A stretch of 64,000 nt of DNA from Nakamurella deserti (GCF_003260015.1 NZ_QCXS01000002.1:744001-808000); one strand, 5' to 3'. Counted from the stretch's first letter, positions 27,401 to 38,085 are shown. Notes: generated by a model not told the origin, from the sequence alone. Made by a program: numbers and translations.

Positions 27401-27940
27401 GACGGTGGGCATCGCGCGCAACCGCTCGAGCTGCGTCGCCGCCCAGCTGGTCTCGGCGTCGGAGAGCAGCAGCCCGCCGGGCGTCGGCCGGTCGTCCAGC
27501 AGCAGCACACGCGCGCCGGCGGCACCCGCGGTGACCGCGGCGGCCAGGCCGGCGGGGCCGGCGCCGACCACCGCGACGTCGCAGTGGTGGTGCAACGCGT
27601 CGTAGGCCGCCGGGTCGGTGGTCCGGGCCAGCCGGCCCTGCCCGTACAGCGTCGAGATGCTCAGTCCCGGCACGGCTTCCACGGTCGTGGCGAGCAGCAT
27701 CGGCTCCGGGAACGGCTCGTCCACCTGGATCAGCGCGGACGGTTCCTCCGCGCCCGCGGCGACCACTCCGCGGGGGCGGCCGAGCAGCACGGAATGGGCG
27801 ACCACCCGCTCGCCGGCGGCCAGCAGCGCCGACGCCACGGTGTCGCCGCGGAACGCCGGCACGGGACGGCCGTCGAAGGTGATGTCGAAGGCGGCGGTGC
27901 GGTCGAGGCGGCCGCGGCCGTCGAGGCGGGCGGCGGTCAT
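24440..27940 (-). CDS. soxA: Sarcosine oxidase alpha-gamma fusion subunit
   Basis: A 1166-residue protein. Residues 1-970 follow sarcosine oxidase alpha: an N-terminal ferredoxin-like plug (ITFDGRPVPAFRGDTVASAL), a NAD-binding domain with VVGAGPAGLAAAV (126-131) and VLATGAHERPVVFPGNDVPG, then GcvT-like folate-binding domains (WKRPWYHPHPGE, VALVGPHSRQLL, AEKGYPIIGQDTDGTITPQD). Residues about 979-1166 match the gamma subunit SoxG (LGPDEYLV, VDVSAARTMIRVSGPAAR). The enzyme oxidises sarcosine to glycine, H2O2 and 5,10-methylene-THF. In most bacteria alpha and gamma are separate, with gamma next in the operon, so the fusion is notable. The start overlaps the soxD stop (ATGA). Confidence 0.9.
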   Translation of the reverse strand: MTAARLDGRGRLDRTAAFDITFDGRPVPAFRGDTVASALLAAGERVVAHSVLLGRPRGVVAAGAEEPSALIQVDEPFPEPMLLATTVEAVPGLSISTLYGQGRLARTTDPAAYDALHHHCDVAVVGAGPAGLAAAVTAGAAGARVLLLDDRPTPGGLLLSDAETSWAATQLERLRAMPTVEVLDRTTVIGYYDDNYLVAVQRRSDHDTAELDPTSARQRIWRIRAAEVVLATGAHERPVVFPGNDVPGVMLAESVREYLLRYGVLVGRDVVLFTAHDDAYRVAVDLLAAGAGVTVVDARPSDRAGELLPAPLPVGALYSGAVVVGTGTDDAGTLSAAVVRTADGSLRTVPCTVLAVSGGWNPAGQLFSQSGGTLAWDDDLAAFVPGRPTQRVTPAGAVRGLRTLAEIVDDGERAGAAAAEAAIGVAAAAEHLETSATVPPLDPPDDGLQTYPEPAALLFSVHDGTRHDSPDPRSLDASFVDLQRDVTVADLSRATGAGLLSVELVKRYTTAGTAHDQGKTSGVLASGVVSTLLGVDVGELGTSKFRPPYTPVGFAALAGRERGALYDPVRTTGAHPWHVAAGALFENVGQWKRPWYHPHPGETMDAAVARECAAARTGVAFMDASTLGKIDVQGPDAGTFLDLLYTNLMSPLKVGSIRYGVMCGVDGMTLDDGTVFRLADDRFLVTTTTGNAAKILDWMEEWLQTEWPHLRVWCTSVTEQWATMALVGPHSRQLLGALAPDLDVDNDAFPFMTWRETTVAGLTARVARVSFSGELAYEINVAWWDTAALWDAVWALGGPVGLTPYGTETMHVLRAEKGYPIIGQDTDGTITPQDLGMDWVVSKKKTDYLGRRSHARAENRRADRKHLIGLLPVDERLKLPEGCQLVEHAELPPPPVRMLGHVTSSYDSVELGRTFALALLRGGRDLIGETVYVVVDGVPQPATVTSPVLVDPDGTRRDGVALPPLDLPATTPPAGIPVSPLAAVAGRFAALSHRPLTRVRLAEAALTTLVDVRVRPGTVAGDAVGAALGVELPTATGGRADAGTDSLLALGPDEYLVTSGPGHGPALVDRLAAAGADAVVDVSAARTMIRVSGPAARRVLAHGCALDLSRLGADGCAQTLLAQCAVILVADGAPGAPDDLVKVLVRSTFAAHLAEWLLLTAQEYAG

Positions 27941-28227
27941 CGGGCTCCCTGCACGTGCGGACGGGGCTCACCGGGCCGGTAGACGGCCTCGAAGCGGTAG
28001 CTGACGGTGTCGCGGACGGCGTTGAACCAGCGGCGGCAGCCGGCGCTGTGCACCCACCGCTCGGCCATCAGGCCCTTCGGTGAGTCGCGGTAGAACACGT
28101 ACTCCGCCCACTCCTCGTCGGACGCCGTCGCGCCGCCGTCCGGGGGGTAGGGCACGTGCGCCTGACCGCCGTAGGAGAACTCGTTCTCGTCCCGGGGTCC
28201 GCACTCCGGGCAGGGGATGAGCATCAT
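27937..28227 (-). CDS. soxD: Sarcosine oxidase delta subunit
   Basis: A 96-residue zinc-binding small subunit. The N-terminus LIPCPECGPRDENEFSYGG gives the Cys-x2-Cys-Gly-Pro-Arg motif typical of SoxD, and the rest (EWAEYVFYRDSPKGLMAERW, HSAGCRRWFN, RDTVSYRF) follows the family closely. In the heterotetramer it binds alpha and carries zinc. GAGGAG lies 10-15 bp before the tandem ATGs at 28227 and 28224. It is 25 bp after soxB and overlaps soxA by 4 bp, giving the gene order B-D-AG. Confidence 0.93.
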   Translation of the reverse strand: MMLIPCPECGPRDENEFSYGGQAHVPYPPDGGATASDEEWAEYVFYRDSPKGLMAERWVHSAGCRRWFNAVRDTVSYRFEAVYRPGEPRPHVQGAR

Positions 28228-28252
28228 CGGTGTGGCTCCTCGGTGCTCGGGA

Positions 28253-29512
28253 TCAGTGCGCCACGGCGGCGGCGCCGTGCTCGTCGACGAGCCGACCGGA
28301 GGTGAACCGGTCCAGGCCGAAGTCGGCGGCGAGGTCGGGCACCTTGCCGGTCTCCAACAACTCGGCCATCACGTGGCCGATGCCGGGGGTGGCCTTGAAA
28401 CCGCCGGTGCCCCAGCCGCAGTTGAGGAACAGGTTCTCCACCGGGGTGGTCCCGACGACGGGTGAGGCGTCCGGGGTGGTGTCGACGGTGCCGCCCCAGG
28501 TCCGCAGCACGTGCGCGCGGGCGAAGATCGGGAACAACTCGACCGCCGCGCTCATCTGCCGTTCGATGACGTGGAAGGCACCGCGCTGGCCGTAGCCGAC
28601 GTAGGGATCGATACCGGCGCCCATGACCAGCTCGCCCTTGTGGGCCTGCGAGACGTAGACGTGCACGGCGTTGCTCATCACCACCGTCGGGTGCACCGGC
28701 TCGAGGAGCTCGGACACCAGTGCCTGCAACGGATGTGAGGTGACCGGGACGCGGAAGCCGGCCATCTCGGCCAGGACCGGCGTGTGGCCGGCGCCGATGA
28801 GCGCGACCCGGTCGGCGGTGATCGGACCGCGGCTGGTCTGCACGCCGGTGACCGTGCCGCCGGCGATGTCGATGCCGGTGACCTCGCAGTTCTGGATGAG
28901 ATCGATGCCGGCGGCGTCGGCGGAACGGGCGAAGCCCCACGCGACGTAGTCGTGCTTGGCGATGCCGGCGCGCGGCTGGTACGTGCCGCCGAGCACGGGG
29001 TAGCGGATGTCGTCGGAGACGTTGAGCACCGGGCAGAGCTCCTTGGCGCCGGCGGCGTCGACCCAGTCGGCGTCGACGCCGTTGAGCCGGTTGGCCTCGA
29101 CCCGGCGGCGGGAGTCCCGGACGTCCTGCAGGGTGTGGTCGAGGTTGAGCACCCCGCGCTGGGAGAACAGGATCGGGTAGTCCAGATCCTCGGCCAGGCC
29201 CTCCCACAGCTTCAGCGCGTGCTCGTAGATGCCGGCGGAGGCGTCCCACAGGTAGTTGGACCGGATGATCGTGGTGTTGCGGGCCATGTTGCCGCCGGCC
29301 ATCCACCCGCGCTCGAGCACGGCGACGTCGGTGACGCCGCGGCGCGCGAGGTAGTGCGCGGTGGCCAGCCCGTGACCGCCGCCGCCGACGATGACGATCG
29401 AGTAGTGCTTCCTGGGATCCGGGTTGCGCCACAGGAACTCGGGGTGGTCGGGCAGCGCGGCTCCGGGCGGGGCGGGCGCGTTGACGGATCGGGCGGCGCG
29501 GGAGGTCAGCAA
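28253..29512 (-). CDS. soxB: Sarcosine oxidase beta subunit
   Basis: A 419-residue FAD/FMN-binding subunit. It has the Rossmann motif [40 protein letters not shown] (flavin-binding segment typical of SoxB), [17 protein letters not shown] and [14 protein letters not shown]. It carries out the sarcosine oxidation half-reaction. The N-terminal [18 protein letters not shown] segment of SoxB must be included, so the start lies upstream of it. TTG 29512, overlapping the stop of the dimethylglycine oxidase gene, is the best candidate. It is part of one operon with the upstream oxidase and downstream soxD and soxAG. Confidence 0.92.
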   Translation of the reverse strand: MLTSRAARSVNAPAPPGAALPDHPEFLWRNPDPRKHYSIVIVGGGGHGLATAHYLARRGVTDVAVLERGWMAGGNMARNTTIIRSNYLWDASAGIYEHALKLWEGLAEDLDYPILFSQRGVLNLDHTLQDVRDSRRRVEANRLNGVDADWVDAAGAKELCPVLNVSDDIRYPVLGGTYQPRAGIAKHDYVAWGFARSADAAGIDLIQNCEVTGIDIAGGTVTGVQTSRGPITADRVALIGAGHTPVLAEMAGFRVPVTSHPLQALVSELLEPVHPTVVMSNAVHVYVSQAHKGELVMGAGIDPYVGYGQRGAFHVIERQMSAAVELFPIFARAHVLRTWGGTVDTTPDASPVVGTTPVENLFLNCGWGTGGFKATPGIGHVMAELLETGKVPDLAADFGLDRFTSGRLVDEHGAAAVAH

Positions 29513-32013
29513 CGGATCTTCTTCATCTCGGGGTCGAACGCCGGTTCGGCCGTGACGGTGGCGGGGATGCGGCGCCCGAAGTAGCCGATCTCCACCGTGG
29601 TGCCGGGGGTGGCGGCGTCGACGGGGAGCCAGGCGTAGGCCAGCGGCAGCCCGAGGGTGTAGCTGTAGGCCGCACTGGTGACGTAGCCGCCCGGGACGCC
29701 GTCGACGAACACCGGTTCCGACCCTGCCATGATGCCGTCGGGGGTGTCGACCGCCAACAGGCAGAGCTTCCGGGCCGGCTCCGGCCGGGCCAGCAGCCCG
29801 TCCTTCCCGGCGAAGTCGAGGTCCCGTTTGACCGCGAAATCCAGGCCACTCTCGTGGGGGCCGTGCTCGTCGGTCATATCGGCACCGTAGGAGCGGTAAC
29901 CCTTCTCGATCCGCAGCGCGGTGAAGGCGGCGCGGCCGGCGGCGATGATGCCCGCGCCGGCACCGGCCTTCATCAGCAGGTCCCACAGCACCAGGCCCTG
30001 GTCCGCGGTGGTGTACAGCTCCCAGCCGAGTTCGCCCACGTAGGACAGCCGCATGGCGGTCACCGGGACGGTGCCGAGATAGAGCTCCCTGGCCCGGAAG
30101 TAGCCGAACGCGGTGTGCGACAGGTCGGTGTCGGTCAGCGGCTGCACCACCTCGCGGGCCTTCGGACCCCAGATGCCGATGCAGCAGGTGCCGGGCGTGA
30201 TGTCGCGCAACTGCACCGTGGCGGCGGAACGCGAGCGGGCCAGTCGCCGCCGCAGCCGGTCCAGGTCCAGCTCGCCGTTGGCGCCGACCTGGTAGTGCTC
30301 GGGCCCGAGCCGGGCGACGGTGACGTCGGAGCGGATACCACCGTCGTCACCCAGCATCAGGCAGTAGGTGACCGCCCCGACCGACTTGTCGATCTTGCCG
30401 GTGACCTGGGACTGCAGGAACTCGGTCGCACCGGGCCCGGTGACGGTGAACCGCTTGAGCGCGGTCATGTCGAACAGCGCGACGTCGGTCCGGGTGACGG
30501 CCGCCTCGGCGGCGACGGTGGGGGACAGGAAGCGGCCGGCCCAGTCGTCGGGGACCGGTACGTGCCAGCCGGTGTCGCGGTCACTGCCGACGAGGGAGTC
30601 GTTGGCGGCGTACCAGTGCGGCCGCTCCCAGCCGTTGGCCTCCAGGAACACCGCCCCCAGCTCCTGCTGGCGCGGGTAGAACGGCGAGGTGCGCAGCGGC
30701 CTCGAGTGCTGCATCGGCTCCAGCGGGTGCAGGATGTCGTACACCTCGACGAAGTTCTGGCAGTTCTTGGCCTCGATGTAGGCCGGGGCGAGCTGGTGCC
30801 GCTCGAAGCGGTTGAGGTCGCAGGCGTGCAGATCGAAGCTGCGGCTGAAGCCGTCGACGATCCACTCGGCCATCGCCCTGGCGACCCCCGCCGAGTGCGT
30901 CACCCAGACCGCCTCCGCGGTCCAGAAGCCGTCCAGCTCGGCGTGCGGGCCGAGCAGCGGGAGGTTGTCGGTGGTGAAGGAGAACAGCCCGTTGAACGGA
31001 ACGGCACGGGAGTCCGACAGGTCCAGCCGCCCCACGGAGGGCAGGATGCGGGCGGTCTCGGCGAGCGGGAAGGCGAAATCCTCAGGGGTGAACGGCAGCA
31101 CACTGGGCTGGCCGTCGTCGCCGGGGGCGTAGCTGTTCCAGGCGGCGAGGTCCTCGGCGCGGACGGGCATCGGCCGGTGCCGGTAGGAGCCGACGCCCAG
31201 ACCCTGGAAGTGCTCCCGGTAGTAGAGGTCCGCGTCCTGATGGCGCAGCACCGGCCGGGCGGCCTCGGTGGTGCGCTCGGCGAGGACGGGAAGCGGTGCG
31301 GTCCAGGCGAACTGGTGCGCCAGCGGGGTCAGCGCCAGGGTCTGGCCGACCATCCCGGCGACCTTCGGGCCCCAGATCCCGGCGCAGCACACGACGATGT
31401 CGGCGTCGATCTCCGACTCGCCGTCGGCCGTCCGCACGGCGACACCGGTGACCCGGGGGCCGAAAGGGCCGGCGCCGCTGCGGATCCCGGTCACCTCGTG
31501 CCCGTCGAGGACGCGCGCACCCCGCTCGACGGCGACCGCGAGTTGGGCCTGGACGGCGCGGACGGCCTTGGCGATCCCGTCGTCGGGAACATGCAGGCCG
31601 CCGTACACCGTGGACGGGTCCAGCAGGTCGAAGGCGGCGACGGTCTCGTCGACGTCGAGCAGCCGGGCGCCGTCGACCCCCCACGACTGGGCGAACCCCA
31701 GGCGGCGCTGCAGTTCCCGGGCCCGCTCGGGCGTGGTGGCGATCTCCAGCCCGCCGACCGGCAGGTAGCAGGGCTCGCCCTGCCACGTCATCCCGCTGAA
31801 CTTCTCGACGGTGTACCGGGCGAAGTCGGTCATCACCTTGGTGCCGTTGACCTGGAAGACCACCCCGGGGGCGTGCGACGTCGAGCCGCCGGCGTGCGGC
31901 AGGGTCCCGGCCTCGACGACGGTGACGTCGGTCCAGCCGCGGGAGGTCAGCTCCTCGGCCAGCGACGCGCCCACGACACCCGCGCCGATCACCACCACTC
32001 TGGGTCCCGGCAT
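29506..32013 (-). CDS. Dimethylglycine oxidase (FAD and tetrahydrofolate domains)
   Basis: An 835-residue protein closely resembling Arthrobacter dimethylglycine oxidase (about 830 residues). The N-terminal FAD domain (1-430) has [31 protein letters not shown] (the region around the flavin-linking His) and [20 protein letters not shown]. The C-terminal GcvT-like half has [32 protein letters not shown] and [16 protein letters not shown], which binds THF to capture formaldehyde. It converts dimethylglycine to sarcosine, feeding SoxBDAG directly downstream. AGGAG 6 bp before ATG 32013 fixes the start. The shared 27-bp operator lies 37-63 bp upstream. Confidence 0.9.
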   Translation of the reverse strand: MPGPRVVVIGAGVVGASLAEELTSRGWTDVTVVEAGTLPHAGGSTSHAPGVVFQVNGTKVMTDFARYTVEKFSGMTWQGEPCYLPVGGLEIATTPERARELQRRLGFAQSWGVDGARLLDVDETVAAFDLLDPSTVYGGLHVPDDGIAKAVRAVQAQLAVAVERGARVLDGHEVTGIRSGAGPFGPRVTGVAVRTADGESEIDADIVVCCAGIWGPKVAGMVGQTLALTPLAHQFAWTAPLPVLAERTTEAARPVLRHQDADLYYREHFQGLGVGSYRHRPMPVRAEDLAAWNSYAPGDDGQPSVLPFTPEDFAFPLAETARILPSVGRLDLSDSRAVPFNGLFSFTTDNLPLLGPHAELDGFWTAEAVWVTHSAGVARAMAEWIVDGFSRSFDLHACDLNRFERHQLAPAYIEAKNCQNFVEVYDILHPLEPMQHSRPLRTSPFYPRQQELGAVFLEANGWERPHWYAANDSLVGSDRDTGWHVPVPDDWAGRFLSPTVAAEAAVTRTDVALFDMTALKRFTVTGPGATEFLQSQVTGKIDKSVGAVTYCLMLGDDGGIRSDVTVARLGPEHYQVGANGELDLDRLRRRLARSRSAATVQLRDITPGTCCIGIWGPKAREVVQPLTDTDLSHTAFGYFRARELYLGTVPVTAMRLSYVGELGWELYTTADQGLVLWDLLMKAGAGAGIIAAGRAAFTALRIEKGYRSYGADMTDEHGPHESGLDFAVKRDLDFAGKDGLLARPEPARKLCLLAVDTPDGIMAGSEPVFVDGVPGGYVTSAAYSYTLGLPLAYAWLPVDAATPGTTVEIGYFGRRIPATVTAEPAFDPEMKKIRC

Positions 32014-32049
32014 CCGGTTCTCCTGTCTGCGAACGGCTCGGTTCATCTT

Positions 32050-32076
32050 GCGCAACGCGATGCGTCCAGCGCAACA
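32050..32076 (-). promoter_or_regulatory. Operator copy 1 (TGTTGCG-N13-GTTGCGC) before dimethylglycine oxidase
   Basis: On the minus strand TGTTGCG (32076-32070) and GTTGCGC (32056-32050) are 13 bp apart. The same layout occurs near three other starts in the island. Likely bound by one or both IclR regulators encoded here (inference). Confidence 0.65.
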
Positions 32077-32126
32077 GCTGGGCGGGGGAATCTGCGTCTC
32101 CGCCGTGGTGGGCGGGGCGCGGCACG

Positions 32127-33122
32127 TCATTCCAGCCAGGCGGCGACCTTGTCCGGGTTGGCCTCGACCCAGGTCTTCGCCGCGTCCTCGGGGCTCATCT
32201 TGTCGGCGGTGATGTACTTCGCGACCAGGTTCTGGTCGTCGTTGGTCCAGGTGAAGTTCTTCACCAGGTCCGCGGCCGGTGATCCGGAGTTCGCGAACGT
32301 CGTGGACACGATCTTGTCCAGGGTGTACTCGGGGTAGTCGCAGGCGACCTTCTCCGGGTCGGCGTCGCAACCCTCGGTGTACGGCGGCAGGTCCACCTTG
32401 ACCAACGGGACCTCGGAGAGGAACCACTGCGGCGCGTAGAAGTAGCCGAGCATCGGCGTCTTGTTCTTCTCGGCGTTGTCGAACGCGGTGATCAGCGCGG
32501 CCTCGGAACCGGCGTAGACCACTTTGTAGTTCAACCCCAGGTTGGTCACCAGCGCCTCGTCGTTGGTGACGAACGACGGGTCACCGTCCAGCAGCTGGCC
32601 CTTCTCGCCCGACTCCGAGGTCTTGAACAGCTCGGCGTAGGTGTTCAGGTTGTTCCAGTCGGTGATGTCGGGGTACTTCTGCGCCATCCACGGCGGCACG
32701 TACCAGCCGATGGTCCCGATGTTGCCGGTGGGACCGGCGTTCTGGGCCACCTTCTGCTCGTCGATGTACTTGGCGACCAGGTCCGGGTGGCCCCAGTTCT
32801 CGATGATGACGTCGACCTGGCCGTTGCCGAAGCCCTGCCAGGCGATCTCCTCCTTGAGGGCGGTCTGGGTCACCGTGCAGCCCAGCTCGGTCTCGGCGAC
32901 GTAGGTGAGCACCGCCGCGTCGGCGGTGTAGCCGACCCAGTCGTTCATCGCCAGTGTGAACGGAGCGCACGCGGCCGCCGCGTCACCGCCACCACCGCCG
33001 GTGCCGGACGACACCGGCGGGGCCGAGGTGGACGCGCCGTTGTTGACGGTCGCGCCGCCGCACCCGGCGAGCAGCAGGCCCGCCGCCAACGCGGTGAGCA
33101 CGGGGGTCTTGGTGATGCGCAT
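32127..33122 (-). CDS. Glycine betaine/choline ABC transporter substrate-binding lipoprotein
   Basis: A 331-residue lipoprotein. The signal peptide MRITKTPVLTALAAGLLLAG ends in a clear lipobox before Cys. After a Ser/Gly linker comes an OpuAC/ProX-like domain (FTLAMNDWVGYTADAAVLTY, GQVDVIIENWGHPDL, FYAPQWFLSEVPLVKVDLPP) that binds quaternary ammonium compounds through aromatic residues. GAGGAG precedes ATG 33122 by 6 bp. It is the last of the proV-proW-proX gene set and delivers betaine or choline to the permease 51 bp upstream. Which of the two is the main substrate is not visible. Confidence 0.88.
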   Translation of the reverse strand: MRITKTPVLTALAAGLLLAGCGGATVNNGASTSAPPVSSGTGGGGGDAAAACAPFTLAMNDWVGYTADAAVLTYVAETELGCTVTQTALKEEIAWQGFGNGQVDVIIENWGHPDLVAKYIDEQKVAQNAGPTGNIGTIGWYVPPWMAQKYPDITDWNNLNTYAELFKTSESGEKGQLLDGDPSFVTNDEALVTNLGLNYKVVYAGSEAALITAFDNAEKNKTPMLGYFYAPQWFLSEVPLVKVDLPPYTEGCDADPEKVACDYPEYTLDKIVSTTFANSGSPAADLVKNFTWTNDDQNLVAKYITADKMSPEDAAKTWVEANPDKVAAWLE

Positions 33123-33173
33123 GGCGGTCTCCTCGGGCGAAGGGCACAGCGGACGGGACAGCGGCGGGACGGG

Positions 33174-35183
33174 TCAGTGGGTGGTGGCCGTCGTACGGGT
33201 CCGCCGGGCGGCGGCCTGGGTGGTGCGGTCGATGAGGATGCCGAGGACGACGAGGGTGAGGCCCGCGGCCAGCCCCTTGCCGAACCGCTCCTGCTGGTTG
33301 AGGCCGGCGATGACGTCGTAGCCCAGCGCTCCGGCGCCGACGAGCGCCCCGACCACGACCATCGAGAGCACGTAGATCAGGCCCTGGTTGGCGGCCAGGG
33401 CGATCGCGGACCGCGACATCGGCAGCTGCACCGTGGTGATGAGCTGCCACGGGGTGGAGCCGTTGGCGGTGGCCGCCTCCACGGTGGCCGCCGGGACCCG
33501 GGTGATGCCGTCGGCGACGATCTTGATCGCGGCCGGGGCGGCGTAGACGATCGCGGCGACGATGGCGGTGAACCGGCTGGGGCCGAAGAGCCCCAGGAAC
33601 GGCACCAGGTAGACGAACGCCGGCATCGTCTGGCCGGCGTCCAGCACCGGCCGGAGGATGCGGTCCGCGGTGCGGGAGCGCCCCATCCACACCCCGGTCG
33701 GGATGCTCACGAGCATCACCAGCACGGTGGCGACGAGGGTCGCGGCAAGGGTCACCATCGCGTCGCCCCACACCCCGAGGCCCACCATCGCCGCGACGGC
33801 GGCCAGCGCGGTGACCGCCGTCCTCCAGCCGCCGGCGACGAACGCGATCACCACCAGCACCAGACCGACCATGAAGAACGGGCTGCCGGTGAGCAGGCTC
33901 TCCAGCGGGTTGAGGACCGCTGCGCTGAACCAGTCCTTGAGTTCCAGCGTGATGACCGAGAAGTGTTCCTGCACCCAGGACGTCACGGTGTCGACGCCGC
34001 GGGAGATCGACGGTCCGATCGACGGCAGACCGTCGGGGACCTGCGCCGCCCACAACATCGTCCGGGACAGCTGCACGGCGACGGCGGCCGCGACGAACCC
34101 GGCGGCCAGGGCGATCCGGCGGATCCGCCGGCGGTTGCGTCCCGACCGCAGCGCCGTCTCGGCGCGGACACCTGCGGCGGTGGTCACCCGGTCGAAGCAG
34201 ATGGCCAGCAGGACGATGGCCAGACCCGCGTTGAACGCCGTTCCGACGTCCAGCTTCTGCAGCGCCTGGGCCACGGTGAGGCCCAGGCCCGGTGCGCCGA
34301 TGAGCGCCGCGATGGTGACCATCGACAGTGCCGCCATGACGGTCTGGTTGATCCCCATCACGATGGTGCGCCGCGCCATCGGCACCAGGACGGTGCGCAG
34401 CCGCTGGCCGCCGGTCGCGCCGAGTGAGTCCGCCGCCTCGCGGGTGGTGGGAGGGACCTGGCGGAGACCGTGCGCGGTGATCCGGATGACCGGGGGTGCG
34501 GCGTAGACGACCGTGGCGACGATCGCCGAGGCGGGGCCGATGGCGAAGACCAGCACCAGCGGGGCCAGGTAGGCGAAGGACGGGAGGATCTGCATGACGT
34601 CCAGGACCGGGGTGACGATGCGGTGCACCCGGTCGCTGGTGCCGGCCCAGACGCCGAGCGGCAGGCCGACGAGCAACGCGAAGAACGTCGCGCTGACGAC
34701 GAGCGAGAGTGTGTCCGTGGCGGGCTCCCACAGCCCCTGCAGGCTGATGGCGAGCAGCACGGCGAGGGTGAGCACCGCCACCCGGAGTCCGCCGACGGCC
34801 GCGGCGATCCAGGTGCCGACCGCCACCAGGCCGAGCCAGCCGATCCGCGGGATGCCGAGACCGGTGTCGGACCGGGCGATGAGGCCGGTGACGAGGTCGC
34901 CGACCGCTTCCACGCCGAGCTGGACGTAGTTGAGGAAGTACACGAAGAACGCGTTGGTGTTGCGGTGGGCGTCGACCCAGTCGCGGGCGTCGTTGAGGTC
35001 GCGGTGCAGGGGGGTGAGGCCGGCGGTGTCCAGAGCCAGCGTGAACCGGCCCGCCAGCAGCACCCGGGCCAGCAGCCAGAGGGCGAGGACGCCGACGACC
35101 GCCAGGGTCGCGACGGAGACCGCGCGGTGACGGGCCGGCGGGGCGGGTGCGGCGGCCGGTGGTCCGACCAGCGTGGCGGTCAC
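33174..35183 (-). CDS. Betaine/choline ABC transporter permease with two fused permease domains
   Basis: A 669-residue membrane protein. Two ProW/OpuAB-like permease units lie in one chain: the first, about 1-350, has an EAA-type loop REAADSLGATGGQRLRTVLV; the second, about 370-669, has VEAATANGSTPWQLITTVQL. Each has the usual run of hydrophobic spans (for example LVVSATFFALLVGLPLGVW and TLAATLVATVLVMLVSIPTG). Ordinary ProW proteins of about 300 residues form homodimers, so this fused form would act as a single-chain pore. GTG 35183 lies 4 bp after the proV stop. Confidence 0.87.
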   Translation of the reverse strand: MTATLVGPPAAAPAPPARHRAVSVATLAVVGVLALWLLARVLLAGRFTLALDTAGLTPLHRDLNDARDWVDAHRNTNAFFVYFLNYVQLGVEAVGDLVTGLIARSDTGLGIPRIGWLGLVAVGTWIAAAVGGLRVAVLTLAVLLAISLQGLWEPATDTLSLVVSATFFALLVGLPLGVWAGTSDRVHRIVTPVLDVMQILPSFAYLAPLVLVFAIGPASAIVATVVYAAPPVIRITAHGLRQVPPTTREAADSLGATGGQRLRTVLVPMARRTIVMGINQTVMAALSMVTIAALIGAPGLGLTVAQALQKLDVGTAFNAGLAIVLLAICFDRVTTAAGVRAETALRSGRNRRRIRRIALAAGFVAAAVAVQLSRTMLWAAQVPDGLPSIGPSISRGVDTVTSWVQEHFSVITLELKDWFSAAVLNPLESLLTGSPFFMVGLVLVVIAFVAGGWRTAVTALAAVAAMVGLGVWGDAMVTLAATLVATVLVMLVSIPTGVWMGRSRTADRILRPVLDAGQTMPAFVYLVPFLGLFGPSRFTAIVAAIVYAAPAAIKIVADGITRVPAATVEAATANGSTPWQLITTVQLPMSRSAIALAANQGLIYVLSMVVVGALVGAGALGYDVIAGLNQQERFGKGLAAGLTLVVLGILIDRTTQAAARRTRTTATTH

Positions 35184-35187
35184 CGGG

Positions 35188-36297
<1,110 letters not shown>

Positions 36298-36331
36298 GAT
36301 CGGCCTTCCTGAGCGGCGCGGCGGGTGCGAC

Positions 36332-36520
36332 AGAGCGGGACTGCGACGGGAGCGGGACTGCGGCGGCAGCGGGACTGCGACGGGCCTGCGACGGCAACGG
36401 GACGGCGACGGCAACGGGACGGCGACGGGAGCGGGACGGCGACAGCGACGGGAGATGGGACTGCCACAGCGACAGCGACGGAGCGGGACTGCGACCGCAG
36501 CGGGACGGCGACAGCGACCG
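36332..36520 (+). repeat. 17-bp GC-rich tandem array, about ten degenerate copies
   Basis: Units close to GGAGCGGGACTGCGACG begin at 36332, 36349, 36366, 36394, 36411 and 36428, then become irregular with inserted ACAGCGACGG pieces to about 36520. The 17-bp period is not a multiple of three, so frames running through it are not coding. It fills most of the 254-bp gap between betB and proV. Confidence 0.8.
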
Positions 36521-36551
36521 CGGTGGGGGCGCGGGAGCCGACGCCGGCGCG

Positions 36552-38054
36552 TCAGCGGGGGAACCAGTAGCCGGCGGCCGGCGCGGTGTTCTGCCAGACG
36601 TGCTTGATCTCGCGGTACTCGGCGAGCCCGGTGGGCCCGAGCTCGCGGCCGTTGCCGGACTGCCCGAATCCGCCCCACTCGGCCTGCGGGACGTACGGGT
36701 GGTAGTCGTTGATCCAGACGGTGCCGTGACGCAGGGCGCCGGCGACGCGCTGGGCACGGGAGGCGTCGGACGTCCAGACGGCACCGGCCAGTCCGTAGAC
36801 GGTGTCGTTGGCCAGCCGGACGGCGTCGGCTTCGTCGCTGAACGTCTCGACCGTCAGGACCGGCCCGAACGACTCGTCGCGCAGGCAGTCCATGCCGGTG
36901 GTGCAGCCGTCGAGAACCGTGGGCGGATAGTAGGACCCGTCCTGCAGGGCGGGGTCGGTCGGGACGGCGCCGCCGGTGCGCAGCACCGCGCCCTGACCCA
37001 CCGCCGCGGTGACGTAGGCGTGCACCTTGTCCCGGTGTGCGGCTGAGATCAGCGGTCCGGTTCCGGCTTTCGGGTCGAACGGCCCGCCGAGGCGGATCTC
37101 CGCCGCACGGACCACCAGTTCGTCGACGAAGGCGTCGTGGATGGTGTCCTGCACGATGAGGCGTGCGCCGGCCGAGCACACCTGACCGGAGTTGAGGAAG
37201 ACCGCGGTGAGCGCGTTGTCCAGCGCGGCCTCGCGGTCGGCGTCGGCGAAGACGACGTTCGGGTTCTTGCCGCCCAGTTCCAGCGCCACCCTCTTCACGG
37301 TGCCCGCCGCGGCGGCCATGATGGCCTTGCCGGTGGCCAGACCGCCGGTGAACGACACCAGATCGACCCGCGGATCGGTGGTCATCGCGGCACCGACGGC
37401 GGGCCCGGTGCCGGTGACCAGGTTGGCCACCCCGGGCGGCAGGCCGGCCTCGGTGAGGGTGTCCATCAGCAGGATGGACGTCGACGGGGTGAGCTCGGAC
37501 GGCTTGAGGACGAACGTGTTCCCGGCCGACAGTGCGGGGGCCACCTTCCAGGAGGCCTGCAGCAGCGGGTAGTTCCACGGCGTGATGAGGGCGCACACGC
37601 CGACCGGGGCGTAGGTGATCCGGCTGATCGCGTCCGGACGTCCGGTGTCGACGACGCGCCCGGCTTCGGTACCCGCGATGCCGCCGTAGTACCGGAAGCA
37701 GCTGACGATGTCGTCGATGTCGTACTCGGCCTCGACCAGCCGTTTGCCGGTGTCCAGCGCCTCGGCGGTCGCGTAGGCGTCCCGGTCGCGGACGAGGAGG
37801 TCGGCCACCCGCAGCAGCAGGGCGCCGCGCTCGCGTTCCGGGGTGGCCGGCCAGCCGCCGGCGTCGAAGGCGCGGCGGGCGGCGGCGACCGCGGTGGCTG
37901 CGTCGCCGGCGTCGCCCTCGACGACCGTGGCGACGAGCCTGCCGTCGGCGGGGCAGCGGATCTCGCGTCGAGCACCCGCGGTCGGGGCCCAGGAACCGTC
38001 GACGTACAACCCACGGATACCGGCCGTTGACGGCCGGTCCTCCGACACCGCCAT
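36552..38054 (-). CDS. betB: Betaine aldehyde dehydrogenase
   Basis: A 500-residue aldehyde dehydrogenase. Catalytic Glu259 in [14 protein letters not shown] and Cys293 in [14 protein letters not shown] are in place, with [14 protein letters not shown] and [13 protein letters not shown] for NAD(P) binding and a C-terminal HVWQNTAP. It oxidises betaine aldehyde to glycine betaine, using the product of the choline dehydrogenase in this island. ATG 38054 has GGAGG 5 bp upstream; the 27 residues that a longer frame would add read through the operator. The family covers other substrates, so the specific name rests on context. Operator copy 2 lies 32-58 bp upstream. Confidence 0.87.
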   Translation of the reverse strand: MAVSEDRPSTAGIRGLYVDGSWAPTAGARREIRCPADGRLVATVVEGDAGDAATAVAAARRAFDAGGWPATPERERGALLLRVADLLVRDRDAYATAEALDTGKRLVEAEYDIDDIVSCFRYYGGIAGTEAGRVVDTGRPDAISRITYAPVGVCALITPWNYPLLQASWKVAPALSAGNTFVLKPSELTPSTSILLMDTLTEAGLPPGVANLVTGTGPAVGAAMTTDPRVDLVSFTGGLATGKAIMAAAAGTVKRVALELGGKNPNVVFADADREAALDNALTAVFLNSGQVCSAGARLIVQDTIHDAFVDELVVRAAEIRLGGPFDPKAGTGPLISAAHRDKVHAYVTAAVGQGAVLRTGGAVPTDPALQDGSYYPPTVLDGCTTGMDCLRDESFGPVLTVETFSDEADAVRLANDTVYGLAGAVWTSDASRAQRVAGALRHGTVWINDYHPYVPQAEWGGFGQSGNGRELGPTGLAEYREIKHVWQNTAPAAGYWFPR

Positions 38055-38085
38055 GCCGCCTCCGCTCGGTCCGCTGTTGCGTATC

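Noticed and set aside
25508-27982. Forward-strand open frame of 824 codons opposite soxAG
   Set aside because: It is the antisense shadow of a well-identified gene; its product is Gly/Arg/His-rich, without domains.
29854-32337. Forward-strand open frame of 827 codons opposite dimethylglycine oxidase
   Set aside because: Antisense shadow caused by high GC; the opposite strand encodes a clear full-length enzyme.
36298-36551. Coding continuation joining betB and proV frames through the 17-bp array
   Set aside because: The betB product is complete at its stop, proV has a normal N-terminus, and the 17-bp period cannot keep a frame.
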